Below, in pieces: positions 1 through 7,982 of a stretch of 64,000 bases of DNA. Under the pieces are notes generated by a model. It ran no database searches. It saw nothing but the letters and a program-made list of their open reading frames with translations, and was not told the origin of the DNA. The stretch covers positions 2,728,001 to 2,792,000 of the forward strand of contig OY969762.1 of assembly GCA_963702835.1 (NCBI GenBank), written 5' to 3'. Positions within the stretch are counted from its first letter, which is position 1. The number at the start of each line of letters is the position of its first letter. Position numbers and translations under genes: made by a program. Origin of the DNA: JAFGAV01 sp041479055 (lineage in GTDB: Bacteria > Acidobacteriota > Aminicenantia > Aminicenantales > JAFGAV01).

Positions 1-678
1 CAGGAACAGCCCTATTGGGTGGTGACGGGCGACAGCGGCGAGTATCGGGCCAGGGCGGTCATCATCGCCACGGGCGCCTCTTACCGCCGTTTGGGCCTGC
101 CCCATGAGGGGAAGCTGACGGGCAGAGGAATCTCCTACTGCGCCACTTGCGACGGCGCCTTCTTCCGGGACAAGCCCATTGCTGTCGTCGGCGGAGGGGA
201 CAATGCCCTGACTGAAGCCCAGTTCTTGACCCGCTTCGTCTCCAAGCTGTATCTCCTCCACCGCCGGAGCGAGTTCCGGGCTATCCGCATCCTCCAGGAG
301 CGGGTCCTGGCCAATCCCAAGATCGAGGTTCGCTGGGACACGGTTGTGGAAACCATCCTGGGCGAGGACAAGCTGGAGTCCTTACGGCTGCGCAACGTCC
401 GGACCGGCGACCTTTCGGACTTGAAGGTCGAGGGCCTGTTTATCTCCATCGGCATGAGCCCCGCCAGCGGACTGGTCAAGGACATCGTCGCCCTTAATCA
501 ATGGGGGGAGGTCAAGGTCAATCAGAAAATGGCCACCAGCGTGCCGGGCCTGTTCGCCGCGGGAGATGTGTGCGATGCCTGCCCCAAGCAAGTGATCACT
601 TCGGCCGGGACCGGAGTGACGGCCGCCCTGGCCGTGGACGAGTATCTTCAGGGTCTGATGGATAAGGAACAGGATTAG
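1..678 (+). CDS. trxB: Thioredoxin reductase, 3' part
   Basis: Flavoprotein that passes electrons from NAD(P)H to thioredoxin in the cytoplasm. The frame is open to base 1, so the N-terminal FAD-binding half lies upstream of the window. The redox-active pair is visible as CATCDG (about bases 139-156). It is followed by the NAD(P)-binding glycine motif VVGGGDNALTEA and, near the C terminus, the FAD motif GLFAAGDVCD. These are in the order expected for low-molecular-weight thioredoxin reductases. It converges on lpxD with a gap of only 17 bases. A ferredoxin-dependent or other CxxC flavin reductase of the same fold cannot be excluded, but the motif set is typical of TrxB. Confidence 0.92.
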   Translation, partial: QEQPYWVVTGDSGEYRARAVIIATGASYRRLGLPHEGKLTGRGISYCATCDGAFFRDKPIAVVGGGDNALTEAQFLTRFVSKLYLLHRRSEFRAIRILQERVLANPKIEVRWDTVVETILGEDKLESLRLRNVRTGDLSDLKVEGLFISIGMSPASGLVKDIVALNQWGEVKVNQKMATSVPGLFAAGDVCDACPKQVITSAGTGVTAALAVDEYLQGLMDKEQD

Positions 679-695
679 CCGGCCGCCGGGATAGC

Positions 696-1754
696 TTATT
701 TTTTTTCCGGTTTCTTTCCTTCCAGTTCGTCCACCCGTGCTCGCAGCCGCCTGACCTCTTTGATGAGCTCGTGAAGCTGCGGGAGGGAAGCCCACACCTT
801 GCGCCATTCGCCGATGTCGAGGTGCGGGCTGCCGGCCACGAAGGAGCGCGGCGGGATGTTTTTAGTCACGCCGGACTTGGCGGCGATGACGGTTTCATCC
901 CCCACTTCTACATGATCGGCGATGCCCACCTGACCGGACAGGATGACCCGCCGGCCGATCTTGGAGCTGCCGGCGATGCCTACCTGCCCGGCCAGGATGC
1001 TGTGGGGACCGACCTCGACGTTGTGGGCCACCTGGACCAAGTTGTCGATCTTGGTGCCCCGGCGGATGATCGTCTGCCCCAGGGCGGCCCGGTCGATGGC
1101 CGTGTTGGCGCCCACCTCCACGTCGTCCTCGATGAGGACCGTGCCTTTTTGGGGAATCTTGATGTGGGAGCCGTCCTCGGCCGGCAAGTAGCCGAACCCG
1201 TCCGACCCGACCACGGCGCCGTTGTGCAGGATGACCCGGTCGCCCAGGACCACGCCTTCGCGGAGCGAAACGTGGGAATGAAGAAGGCAATCCCGGCCGA
1301 CCTTCACTTTGGGATAAACGGCGACCAGGGGAAAGAGGACCGTCCCGTCGCCGATCTCGGCCTCATCGCCGATGACCGACAGAGCGCCGACCGATACGGC
1401 CTTCCCGATTCTGGCCGAGGCGGAAACAACGGCCAGGGGATGGATGCCCGGGCCGGGCCGGTATGGCTTCCAGAGAAGCTCCACGGCCCGGATGAATGTC
1501 AGGTGAGGATTGGCCGAGCGAAGGACCGGGATCCGGCTGAACCGAAAATCCAGAGGAAGGATGACCGCCGCGGCACGGCTAGCCTCCAGAAGGGGCAGCA
1601 ATTTCGGCTTGGACAGGAAGACCAGGTCGCCGGGGCCGGCGTTTTCCAGGCCGGCCGCGCCGCTGACCTCGGCCTCTCCGTCGCCCTCGAAGGGGCAGTC
1701 GAGCAGGCGGGCCAAGTCCTTGACCTTGAGACGGGGCGGTTTTGATTCAGGCAT
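696..1754 (-). CDS. lpxD: UDP-3-O-acylglucosamine N-acyltransferase
   Basis: Adds the second (N-linked) 3-hydroxyacyl chain to UDP-3-O-acyl-glucosamine in lipid A synthesis, using acyl-ACP, in the cytoplasm. The 352 residues match the family's usual 340-350. An N-terminal uridine-binding domain (about 1-105) is followed by a left-handed beta helix of hexapeptide repeats (about 108-315) and a short charged helix. The catalytic histidine is H244 in the motif LVQVAHNVEVG. The start overlaps the end of the upstream yihY-like gene by 8 bases, so it is the last gene of the atpZ-atpI-atpB-atpE-yihY-lpxD run. Its presence, with lptD at 5763, shows that the cell makes an LPS outer membrane. Confidence 0.96.
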   Translation of the reverse strand: MPESKPPRLKVKDLARLLDCPFEGDGEAEVSGAAGLENAGPGDLVFLSKPKLLPLLEASRAAAVILPLDFRFSRIPVLRSANPHLTFIRAVELLWKPYRPGPGIHPLAVVSASARIGKAVSVGALSVIGDEAEIGDGTVLFPLVAVYPKVKVGRDCLLHSHVSLREGVVLGDRVILHNGAVVGSDGFGYLPAEDGSHIKIPQKGTVLIEDDVEVGANTAIDRAALGQTIIRRGTKIDNLVQVAHNVEVGPHSILAGQVGIAGSSKIGRRVILSGQVGIADHVEVGDETVIAAKSGVTKNIPPRSFVAGSPHLDIGEWRKVWASLPQLHELIKEVRRLRARVDELEGKKPEKK

Positions 1755-2616
1755 GGGATTCCTGCATTCGTTCGTTCAGGACGGCCGCCAGCTCCGCTGC
1801 CCAGAGGAGGATGAGCATCGAACAAGAGATCCAGATGAGAAAAAATATGATGGAGGCCAGAGTGCCCTCCAGAAACTTGGACAGGACGGCGCCGATGGCC
1901 GAAAGATGGGCGACGTAAAAAGCGAAAATCCTCTTGAACACTTCCCACAGCACCGCCCCCACGGCGGCGGCGATGAGCGCGGCCCGAGTGCGGACTTTGA
2001 CCTCGGGGATGAACTTGAACAGGCAGAAAAAGACCACCAGGGTCAGGCCGAAGGGCAGGAGATACTGGAGGAAGAGGTTGTCCACTAGGGCCAGGGCCTG
2101 GGGGGCGAGGGTCTCGGCGAACAGGACGCTCTGCCGCATGGCCTGGTGCACGGCCGACCAGAGGGCTGTGATGGCCAGCGATAGGAGCATGAGCAGGCCG
2201 GTGAAGAACATGATCAGGTATTCGATCAGCCGGTTGATGAAGAACGACCTCCGGCCGGGCGCGCGGAAGATCGTGTTGAGGGCGGCCAGGAGCTGGGAGA
2301 AAAGGAAGCTTCCCGCCACCAGCGAGCCGATAACCCCGAACAATCCCAGTTTAAACACGTTCTGGGAGAGGGTCTCGACCTTGCGGAAGAAGGTTGGGTC
2401 GAGCTTGGCAAAGAACTCTTCGGAGAAAATGTGCAGGCTGCGGATGGCCATCTCCGGATGGCCCAGCAGTTTGCCGGTGATGAAGGTGAACAGGGCCGCC
2501 AAGGGGATGGCGCACATCAGGCCGAAGTAGGAGATGACGGCGGCCGAGTTCCAACAGCGGTCCCGGTTGAACCGCTGCAGGGTCGTCCCCAGCAAACGCA
2601 GGACGTTCAGCTTCAT
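1747..2616 (-). CDS. YihY/BrkB family inner-membrane protein
   Basis: Integral membrane protein of the YihY/BrkB family (once mislabelled RNase BN). The family has about six membrane spans and its function is not settled; a transport or envelope role is usually assumed. The 289 residues show hydrophobic segments near 28-48, 90-112, 135-160, 182-205, 215-235 and 245-275. The family-like stretches WNSAAVISYFGLMCAIP and WEVFKRIFAFYVAHLS are present. It lies 37 bases downstream of atpE and overlaps lpxD, so it is probably co-transcribed with the F0 genes. Confidence 0.88.
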   Translation of the reverse strand: MKLNVLRLLGTTLQRFNRDRCWNSAAVISYFGLMCAIPLAALFTFITGKLLGHPEMAIRSLHIFSEEFFAKLDPTFFRKVETLSQNVFKLGLFGVIGSLVAGSFLFSQLLAALNTIFRAPGRRSFFINRLIEYLIMFFTGLLMLLSLAITALWSAVHQAMRQSVLFAETLAPQALALVDNLFLQYLLPFGLTLVVFFCLFKFIPEVKVRTRAALIAAAVGAVLWEVFKRIFAFYVAHLSAIGAVLSKFLEGTLASIIFFLIWISCSMLILLWAAELAAVLNERMQESHA

Positions 2617-2653
2617 CCGGGCGCCCGAAAGCGGCAGGCCGGGAGCGGCGCGC

Positions 2654-3001
2654 TCAGGCGTACTTGCCCCACTGGACCATCAGGATGATGATGGTGATGA
2701 GCAGGGCGTAGATGACCAGGGTCTCGATAAGGACCAGGCCGAAGATGAGCACGAAGCGGATGTGGGGCCCGGCGCCGGGGTTGCGGGAGATGCCCTCGCA
2801 GGCGGAGCTGATGGCCCTGGCCTGGCAGAAGGCGCCCGCCGCGGCGGCCAGGGTGATGACAATGCCGCCGACAATGATGGAGATTTTGAACAGGGATGCT
2901 TTTGTCTCGTTGAGCGGGCTTGCCTCCTGGGCCAGCAGCGGGGCGCCGGCCAGAAGCAGGACCGCCGCGGTCAGGATTAATGTTTTGATCGCTTTGGACA
3001 T
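2654..3001 (-). CDS. atpE: F0 ATP synthase subunit c, sodium-type ligands
   Basis: Rotor-ring subunit that carries the coupling ion through the membrane. I start it at 3001 because AAGGAG lies 6 bases upstream, giving 115 residues. That is longer than the usual 75-90 because of a signal-like N-terminal segment (about 1-25). The hairpin has the ion carboxylate E93, with Q60, T94 and Y98 at the spacing of Q32, E65, S66 and Y70 in the Na+ ring of Ilyobacter tartaricus. The two proteins align without gaps from Q60 to Y98. The Q...E-S/T signature is established knowledge for Na+-binding rings; Na+ use here is inference. The b, delta and F1 genes are not in the window. Confidence 0.95.
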   Translation of the reverse strand: MSKAIKTLILTAAVLLLAGAPLLAQEASPLNETKASLFKISIIVGGIVITLAAAAGAFCQARAISSACEGISRNPGAGPHIRFVLIFGLVLIETLVIYALLITIIILMVQWGKYA

Positions 3002-3020
3002 GGCTCGACTCCTTGATGGA

Positions 3021-3767
3021 TTAATGTTCTTCCTCATGGGCGACTGCGCCCGCGATATAGATACAGGCCAGCAGGACGAAGACGAAGGCCTGGATGGTGG
3101 CCGTGAACAGGGACACGGCCATGAAGGGCAGCGGCAGGATGAGAGGCACGATGGAGGCGATGACGACGATGAGCAGCTCCTCGGCGAAGATGTTGCCGAA
3201 AAGCCGGATGGAGAGGGATACCGGCCGGGAAAAATGGCTGATGACCTCGATGGGGATGAGCAGCGGGGCCAGCAGGGGGATGGGGCCCATGAATTGCTTG
3301 AGATAGCGGAGCAGGCCCTGGGCCTTCATACCCTGCCAGTGGTAATAGACGAAGACGGTCAGGGCGCAGCCCAGCGTGACGTTGAGCTTGGAGGTGGGCG
3401 ACATCAAACCCGGCACCAGGCCCAGCAGGTTGGCGCTGAGAATGAACAGGCCCAGGGTGCCGATGACCGGAAGGTACTTCCTGCCTTCCGGGCCGATGAT
3501 GTCGGTGAGCAGCCCTTCGAAGGTCTCGATGATCATCTCCAGGAAGCTCTGGCGTTTGGAGGGGACGAGCTCGAGCCGCCGCGAGGCCAGCCCCAGGGAG
3601 AGGCTCAGGCCGACCAGGAGAATGAGGCACATGACGATGTAGTCGGGGAAAAAATGGCCGGGGTCCTTGACCTGGACGCCCAGTCTAATAAGCAGTCCGG
3701 CCAGAGGCCGGCCGACGACCCGGTTAAACAGGTCGACGACGAACAGGCCGTGCTCTAGCGCTTCCAT
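3021..3767 (-). CDS. atpB: F0 ATP synthase subunit a
   Basis: Stator channel subunit that moves ions on and off the c ring. The protein starts at MEALEHG (3767), 13 bases inside the end of atpI; the longer open frame upstream lies within atpI and AtpZ sequence and is not used. The 248 residues contain about six membrane segments. The essential arginine is in SIRLFGNIFAEE near the C terminus. The C terminus is histidine- and glutamate-rich (AVAHEEEH). It is followed 19 bases later by atpE. The gene order a-c, with I-type genes before it, is typical of an F0 operon split from F1. Confidence 0.96.
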   Translation of the reverse strand: MEALEHGLFVVDLFNRVVGRPLAGLLIRLGVQVKDPGHFFPDYIVMCLILLVGLSLSLGLASRRLELVPSKRQSFLEMIIETFEGLLTDIIGPEGRKYLPVIGTLGLFILSANLLGLVPGLMSPTSKLNVTLGCALTVFVYYHWQGMKAQGLLRYLKQFMGPIPLLAPLLIPIEVISHFSRPVSLSIRLFGNIFAEELLIVVIASIVPLILPLPFMAVSLFTATIQAFVFVLLACIYIAGAVAHEEEH

Positions 3768-4171
3768 TGCCGAAGAAGGATAAGGGCGCGCGCGGCTTCG
3801 AACAGGACAACGGCTAAAATAGCCGAGAAGCCTGCGGCAAAGGCCATCACCCTCCTGGGATAGAAGAGGATTATAAGGGAAAAGGCCAGTAGGATCAACA
3901 GAATCCGCAGGACGTAAAAGAGCATCCCCCGGCGCAAGGCCCCCTTCTTTCCCCGGTCGAGGATGTGCTTCAGGGAACGCTCCAGGCCGAGGAACCCGGC
4001 CGCGGCCACGACCCCGCCCAATAGGGCGAACAGTCCGGCCCACAGGCCGCTCCAGGCTAGGGCGGCCAGGCTAATCAGGACGGCACAGGCCAGAATCTCC
4101 AGGGGGATACGCTCCAAAACCTTGGTTTCGTAGGCGTCGGGGAGATTAGGGCCGGTCGCTGGATCCATCAT
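3755..4171 (-). CDS. atpI: ATP synthase I-like membrane protein
   Basis: Small membrane protein of the ATP synthase subunit I type, thought to help assemble the c ring or supply Mg2+. The start at 4171 (MMDPATG) is preferred because AAGGA lies 8 bases upstream; codons at 4180 or 4168 are possible. The 138 residues hold four hydrophobic segments arranged as two hairpins, separated by a basic loop (LKHILDRGKKGALRR). It overlaps the end of the AtpZ-like gene and the start of atpB, which indicates translational coupling. Sequence conservation in this family is low, so the name rests on length, topology and position. Confidence 0.8.
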   Translation of the reverse strand: MMDPATGPNLPDAYETKVLERIPLEILACAVLISLAALAWSGLWAGLFALLGGVVAAAGFLGLERSLKHILDRGKKGALRRGMLFYVLRILLILLAFSLIILFYPRRVMAFAAGFSAILAVVLFEAARALILLRQWKR

Positions 4172-4400
4172 CCGTTTCATCCTTAGTGTATCGCTGCAAC
4201 CCGCGCAGCAGGCTGTAAAAGCCCGAGGCCGTGCCCAGCAGGAGAAAAACAAAGAGCATCCAGGGGCGCGTGCCCAAAAGCTTATCCAGGAGATATCCGA
4301 AGAAAAGCCCCACGGCGATGGAAGCAGGCAGCATGAGCGCCAGGGAGCTCAGGTCGGCCAGGCGTCGGAAGCCGGATCGGTCTTTTGCTTCGGGGATCAT
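4146..4400 (-). CDS. atpZ: AtpZ/AtpI family protein
   Basis: Two-span membrane protein of 84 residues at the head of the F0 operon. Residues 17-37 and 44-68 are hydrophobic. Family-like positions are GLFFGYLLDKLLGT and the glycine-rich second helix LLLGTASGFYSLLRG. AtpZ proteins accompany AtpI and have been linked to ion supply for, or assembly of, the F0 rotor. It is divergent from the peptidase gene at 4544 across 143 bases, so the operon promoter should lie between 4401 and 4543. Confidence 0.85.
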   Translation of the reverse strand: MIPEAKDRSGFRRLADLSSLALMLPASIAVGLFFGYLLDKLLGTRPWMLFVFLLLGTASGFYSLLRGLQRYTKDETDDGSSDRP

Positions 4401-4543
4401 GCCGGGCTATCATAACATAGGTATTTGCACTTGGGGATGGGGTGACAGTGGGCACATAAATAAAATATGAATAAGCTATGCCAAATTTTGGACTCCAGCT
4501 ACGACTAAAATAGAAATTTTCATTGTCAAAAGAGGAGATTGTG

Positions 4544-5440
4544 ATGGGAACAAACACTAAGTATGCCATGGGCTGGCTTCCTGACTATCCCGACCTGCGG
4601 GACTACACGGACAAAACCCAGGACGTCAAAGTGCTTCTGGAGCCGACCGGCCTCCTGCCGGCCGCCCGTGCCGGGAAGCGCCTTAAACAGCGCTCGCTTC
4701 CGGCGGCCGTGGACCTTAGGGAATGGTGCTCGGCCGTCGAGGACCAGCTCAACCTCGGCTCCTGCACGGCCCAGGCCGGGGCGGGCATCCTGGAGTATTA
4801 CGAGCGCAAGGCCTTCGGCCGGCACGTGGAAGCCTCCCGGCTCTTCCTCTATAAGGTCACCCGCAATTTAATGAAGACAAAGGGGGATACAGGCGCCTAT
4901 CTCCGGATGACCATGGGGGCCATGGTCCTCTTCGGCGTCCCGCCCGAGGAGTACTGGCCTTACACCGACGGGGATGCGTTTGACCGGGAGCCTCCGGCCT
5001 TCTGCTACGCTTTCGCCGAGAACTGCAAGACGATCAAATACTACCGCCACGACCCGCCCGGCACCCCGGCGGACAGGGTGCTGGACGAGATCAAAAAATA
5101 CCTGGCCGCCGGGCATCCGGTGATGTTCGGGTTCACGGTCTACAACTCCATCGATGAGGCGGCCGCGGACGGCCGCATCCCCTTCCCCTCGCCCCGGGAA
5201 AAAATCCTGGGCGGGCATGCCGTGGCGGCCGTGGGCTACGACGACAAGCTCCGCATCAAGAACGTCCAGAGCGGCCAGACGGCCCTGGGCGCCCTCCTCA
5301 TCCGCAACTCCTGGGGGGAGGGCTGGGGGGAAAAGGGCTACGGCTGGCTGCCCTATGACTATGTCCTGCGCGGCCTGGCCGAGGACTTCTGGTCCGTCCT
5401 GAAAAAGGAGTGGGTCGACACCGGCCAGTTCACTCTATAA
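4544..5440 (+). CDS. Papain-like (C1 family) cysteine peptidase
   Basis: Thiol protease of the papain fold, 298 residues. The start is the ATG at 4544, with AGAGGAG 5 bases upstream; a TTG at 4523 is less likely. The triad is visible: C74 in LGSCTAQAG, a histidine in LGGHAVAAVGYD (about 224) and an asparagine in LIRNSWGEGWG (about 254), with Q68 as the likely oxyanion glutamine. There is no signal peptide, and the inhibitory propeptide of eukaryotic papains is replaced by about 55 N-terminal residues. It may therefore act in the cytoplasm, or be exported by a route I cannot see. It stands alone between the atp operon and lptD. A 15-bp odd palindrome (5435-5449) spans its stop codon. Confidence 0.9.
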   Translation: MGTNTKYAMGWLPDYPDLRDYTDKTQDVKVLLEPTGLLPAARAGKRLKQRSLPAAVDLREWCSAVEDQLNLGSCTAQAGAGILEYYERKAFGRHVEASRLFLYKVTRNLMKTKGDTGAYLRMTMGAMVLFGVPPEEYWPYTDGDAFDREPPAFCYAFAENCKTIKYYRHDPPGTPADRVLDEIKKYLAAGHPVMFGFTVYNSIDEAAADGRIPFPSPREKILGGHAVAAVGYDDKLRIKNVQSGQTALGALLIRNSWGEGWGEKGYGWLPYDYVLRGLAEDFWSVLKKEWVDTGQFTL

Positions 5441-5461
5441 GTCTTATAGGCGAGCGGAGTT

Positions 5462-5629
5462 TCAAGGACGGAATATTTTCAGGCGGAGTTCCTTTATCAT
5501 CTTATAATGGCGGTCGTTGGCGGTCATAAGAATACTTCCATGGACGATGGCCGTGGCGCACATCAGGGCGTCCGCCAGTGTCAGGCTATGGCTCAAAAAG
5601 TGCCGCTCGATGAAAAAGACCGCTGGTTC
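5462..5629 (-). pseudogene. C-terminal relic of a VapC-type PIN toxin
   Basis: On the minus strand an open stretch of 55 codons ends at a TGA (5462-5464). It reads like the last third of a PIN-domain ribonuclease: LTLADALMCATAIVHG, then SILMTANDRHY, then a final KELRLKIFRP. The conserved aspartates of the C-terminal PIN half (ADA and ANDRHY) are kept. A stop codon and unrelated sequence lie immediately upstream (5630 onward). The N-terminal half and any antitoxin gene are missing, so this is a dead remnant of a toxin-antitoxin locus. Confidence 0.7.
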
Positions 5630-5762
5630 TTATAATAATGTCACGGACCTATTGACGCCAAACATAGCCTAAAGTCTCATTATTTTCTTGGAATGAAGGG
5701 TTATAGGCCGGCAGGGCTTCGCTCGTTGATTGCCTGTCGGGGAGTGTGATACAGTTTTGGGC

Positions 5763-7973
5763 ATGGCGGCGTATCTTTCCTTTCCAGATAAACGGACGCT
5801 CATTATTTTCCTGGCCGCCATCCTTTGTCTTTTCCTGTGCCCGGCCTCCGCTGCGGCCTGCGGGTCTGATCTATCGGCCGACTCCGGACAGGCCTCTCCC
5901 TCCGGCCAGCCGGCTCCGTCCGAATGGAAGATCATGGCCCGGCATTATGAACGGACCGAGGAGCGTTTATTCGCTTCGGGCGACGTCGAGGTCCATTACG
6001 GCGACATGGTCCTGTTCGCCGACCGGGTGGAGATCATGGTCAAAACCAAGGACGTCCGGGCCGAGGGCAACGTCGTGCTCCAGTATCCCAGCGAGGTGAT
6101 CAAGGCCGAGTCCCTTACCTTCAACCCCGACACTTCACGAGGGCTTCTGGAGAAGGCCCAGGGCATGGTCCAGCCTTCGATGCTTTACCAGGCGGAGAAG
6201 CTGGAGCGTCTCGACCCGGAGCGCTATGTCCTCAACAAAGCTTGGTTCACCTCTTGCTCCCAGCCCGTGCCCCGCTGGCGGTTCTCCTGCTCCAAGGCGA
6301 CCCTGAAGAAGAATGAATACATCGAGATGTGGAACTCCGTTTTTCAGATCAAGGACATCCCGGTGTTCTACCTCCCTTACCTGCGCTACCCCCTGGGCCG
6401 GCGGACCGGGTTCCTCATGCCCCAGCCCGATTACACGGCCATCAAGGGCTTCCAGCTCAACCAGGACTTCTACTGGGCCATGGCCCGCAACATGGACGCC
6501 ACCTTCAAGCTGAGCTATTACAGCAAGAAGGGGTTCGGCCTGGGAGTCGACTACCGCTATCTGTTCGCCGACGGCACGGCCGGCAACCTGACTGTCCGGT
6601 CCTTCTTTTTTAAAAAGGACGAAAGCGGCCAGCAGCCGGAAAACGCTTATATCATTCGCGGCCACCACAACCAGATGCTGCCCTTCGGCTTCAGCCTGGT
6701 GGGCGAAGCCGACTACAGCAGCTCCTTCGATTTTCTCCGCGCCTTCGACAACGACTTCAACCAGGCCACGGTTTCCAACCGCAGCACCCAGCTTTATTTA
6801 TCGCGGGCCTGGCCCCTCTTTTATTTCAGCGCCCGCGTCTCGCGCTTTGAGACCCACTTTCTGGACATGGGCCGCTCCATTCTGACGACTTACTTTCCCC
6901 AGCTCAGCTTCGATTCATTCAAGATCAAGCTGTTCCAGCCGCTGTATTTCTCCTTCTCCTCATCCTTCAATCGTTGGCAGTACGGCTGGGACTATGAGTT
7001 CGACCAGGGCACCGAAAGACGGCTGCAGAGCCTGAGCTTTTCTCCCTTTGTGAACCTGCCCTTCTCCTCCATCCCCTGGCTGACGGTTAATGTCACCCTG
7101 GGGGCCAACCTGAACTACTACTGGCAAAGGCTCGTGCCCAACCCGCTATCCCCCGGCCAGACGATTATTGCCGACAAGCCTTTCTTCAGCCGGAATTTCG
7201 TAGCTAGCATCGACCTGCTGGGCCCCGTGTTCTACCGGGTGTTCGAGGGTCCTGACGGCACGGCCCGGGTCAAGCACATCATCGAGCCATCCCTCAGCTA
7301 CCGCTACGAAAGCCCGACCACGAGCTCGGACATGATCGTCACCTCCCATGGCTTTTTCCGCTACCACCAGGTCGTTTGGGGCCTGACCAACCATATCCTG
7401 GTCAAAGAGGAGCGCATGCCGCGCGAGTGGTTCACCTTCGGCTTGGCTCAGGCCTTGTATCTCTCGCCCGAGGAAAGCCCTCTGCGGAACTACCGGGTCT
7501 ACGGCCGCATTCCACGCGTCTCTGAGATTTCGAGCTACCTCCGCTTCTTTCCAGCGGCCAAGTTCAGCCTGGACTTTGCCGCCGATTACAACCCCTACCA
7601 CAGAAGTTTTTCCACTCTGCGGCTGGGCGCCTCCCTGGGGTCGCCGGCTGATTCATTTTTCATGACGGTCAATTGGTTCAAGAGCATCAGCGCCTGGGTG
7701 GAGGATACCACTTGGGACCGCCACCAGATCAATGTGGCCGGCACGCTCAAAGTGCCGAGGTTGTCGCTGGAGGCGCAGGCCGAGGTCAACATCAACCTTC
7801 TCCAGAAGGAGCTTCAACACTTGGCCTTCCAAATCGTCTACGATTATCAGTGTCTTGTCATTAAGGCCGGGTTCATGTATTTTCAATACAGGTCGGAGAT
7901 CGTGCCCATCCTGCGAGTGACCCTGGGGAACATCAGCGGCAGCGGGGACTTTCTGGGCAATCCGCGGTTTTAA
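5763..7973 (+). CDS. lptD: LPS-assembly protein LptD
   Basis: Outer-membrane barrel that inserts lipopolysaccharide at the cell surface. The start at ATG 5763 gives a clear signal peptide (hydrophobic IIFLAAILCLFLCPASA); a longer frame to 5730 has no better start. The 736 residues comprise an OstA-like beta-jellyroll domain (about 60-170, with YERTEERLFASGDVEVHYG) and then a large barrel domain rich in alternating aromatic strands, for example YLPYLRYPLGRRTGF. The C terminus ends in an aromatic residue (F), as in many outer-membrane barrels. It is followed 9 bases later by rmlA and may be co-transcribed with the sugar genes. Confidence 0.93.
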   Translation: MAAYLSFPDKRTLIIFLAAILCLFLCPASAAACGSDLSADSGQASPSGQPAPSEWKIMARHYERTEERLFASGDVEVHYGDMVLFADRVEIMVKTKDVRAEGNVVLQYPSEVIKAESLTFNPDTSRGLLEKAQGMVQPSMLYQAEKLERLDPERYVLNKAWFTSCSQPVPRWRFSCSKATLKKNEYIEMWNSVFQIKDIPVFYLPYLRYPLGRRTGFLMPQPDYTAIKGFQLNQDFYWAMARNMDATFKLSYYSKKGFGLGVDYRYLFADGTAGNLTVRSFFFKKDESGQQPENAYIIRGHHNQMLPFGFSLVGEADYSSSFDFLRAFDNDFNQATVSNRSTQLYLSRAWPLFYFSARVSRFETHFLDMGRSILTTYFPQLSFDSFKIKLFQPLYFSFSSSFNRWQYGWDYEFDQGTERRLQSLSFSPFVNLPFSSIPWLTVNVTLGANLNYYWQRLVPNPLSPGQTIIADKPFFSRNFVASIDLLGPVFYRVFEGPDGTARVKHIIEPSLSYRYESPTTSSDMIVTSHGFFRYHQVVWGLTNHILVKEERMPREWFTFGLAQALYLSPEESPLRNYRVYGRIPRVSEISSYLRFFPAAKFSLDFAADYNPYHRSFSTLRLGASLGSPADSFFMTVNWFKSISAWVEDTTWDRHQINVAGTLKVPRLSLEAQAEVNINLLQKELQHLAFQIVYDYQCLVIKAGFMYFQYRSEIVPILRVTLGNISGSGDFLGNPRF

Positions 7974-7982
7974 GGCATTAAT

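Noticed and set aside
771..1745. Long plus-strand frame opposite lpxD, and similar antisense frames elsewhere
   Set aside because: These are GC-rich shadows of well-supported genes and have no family match or ribosome site.
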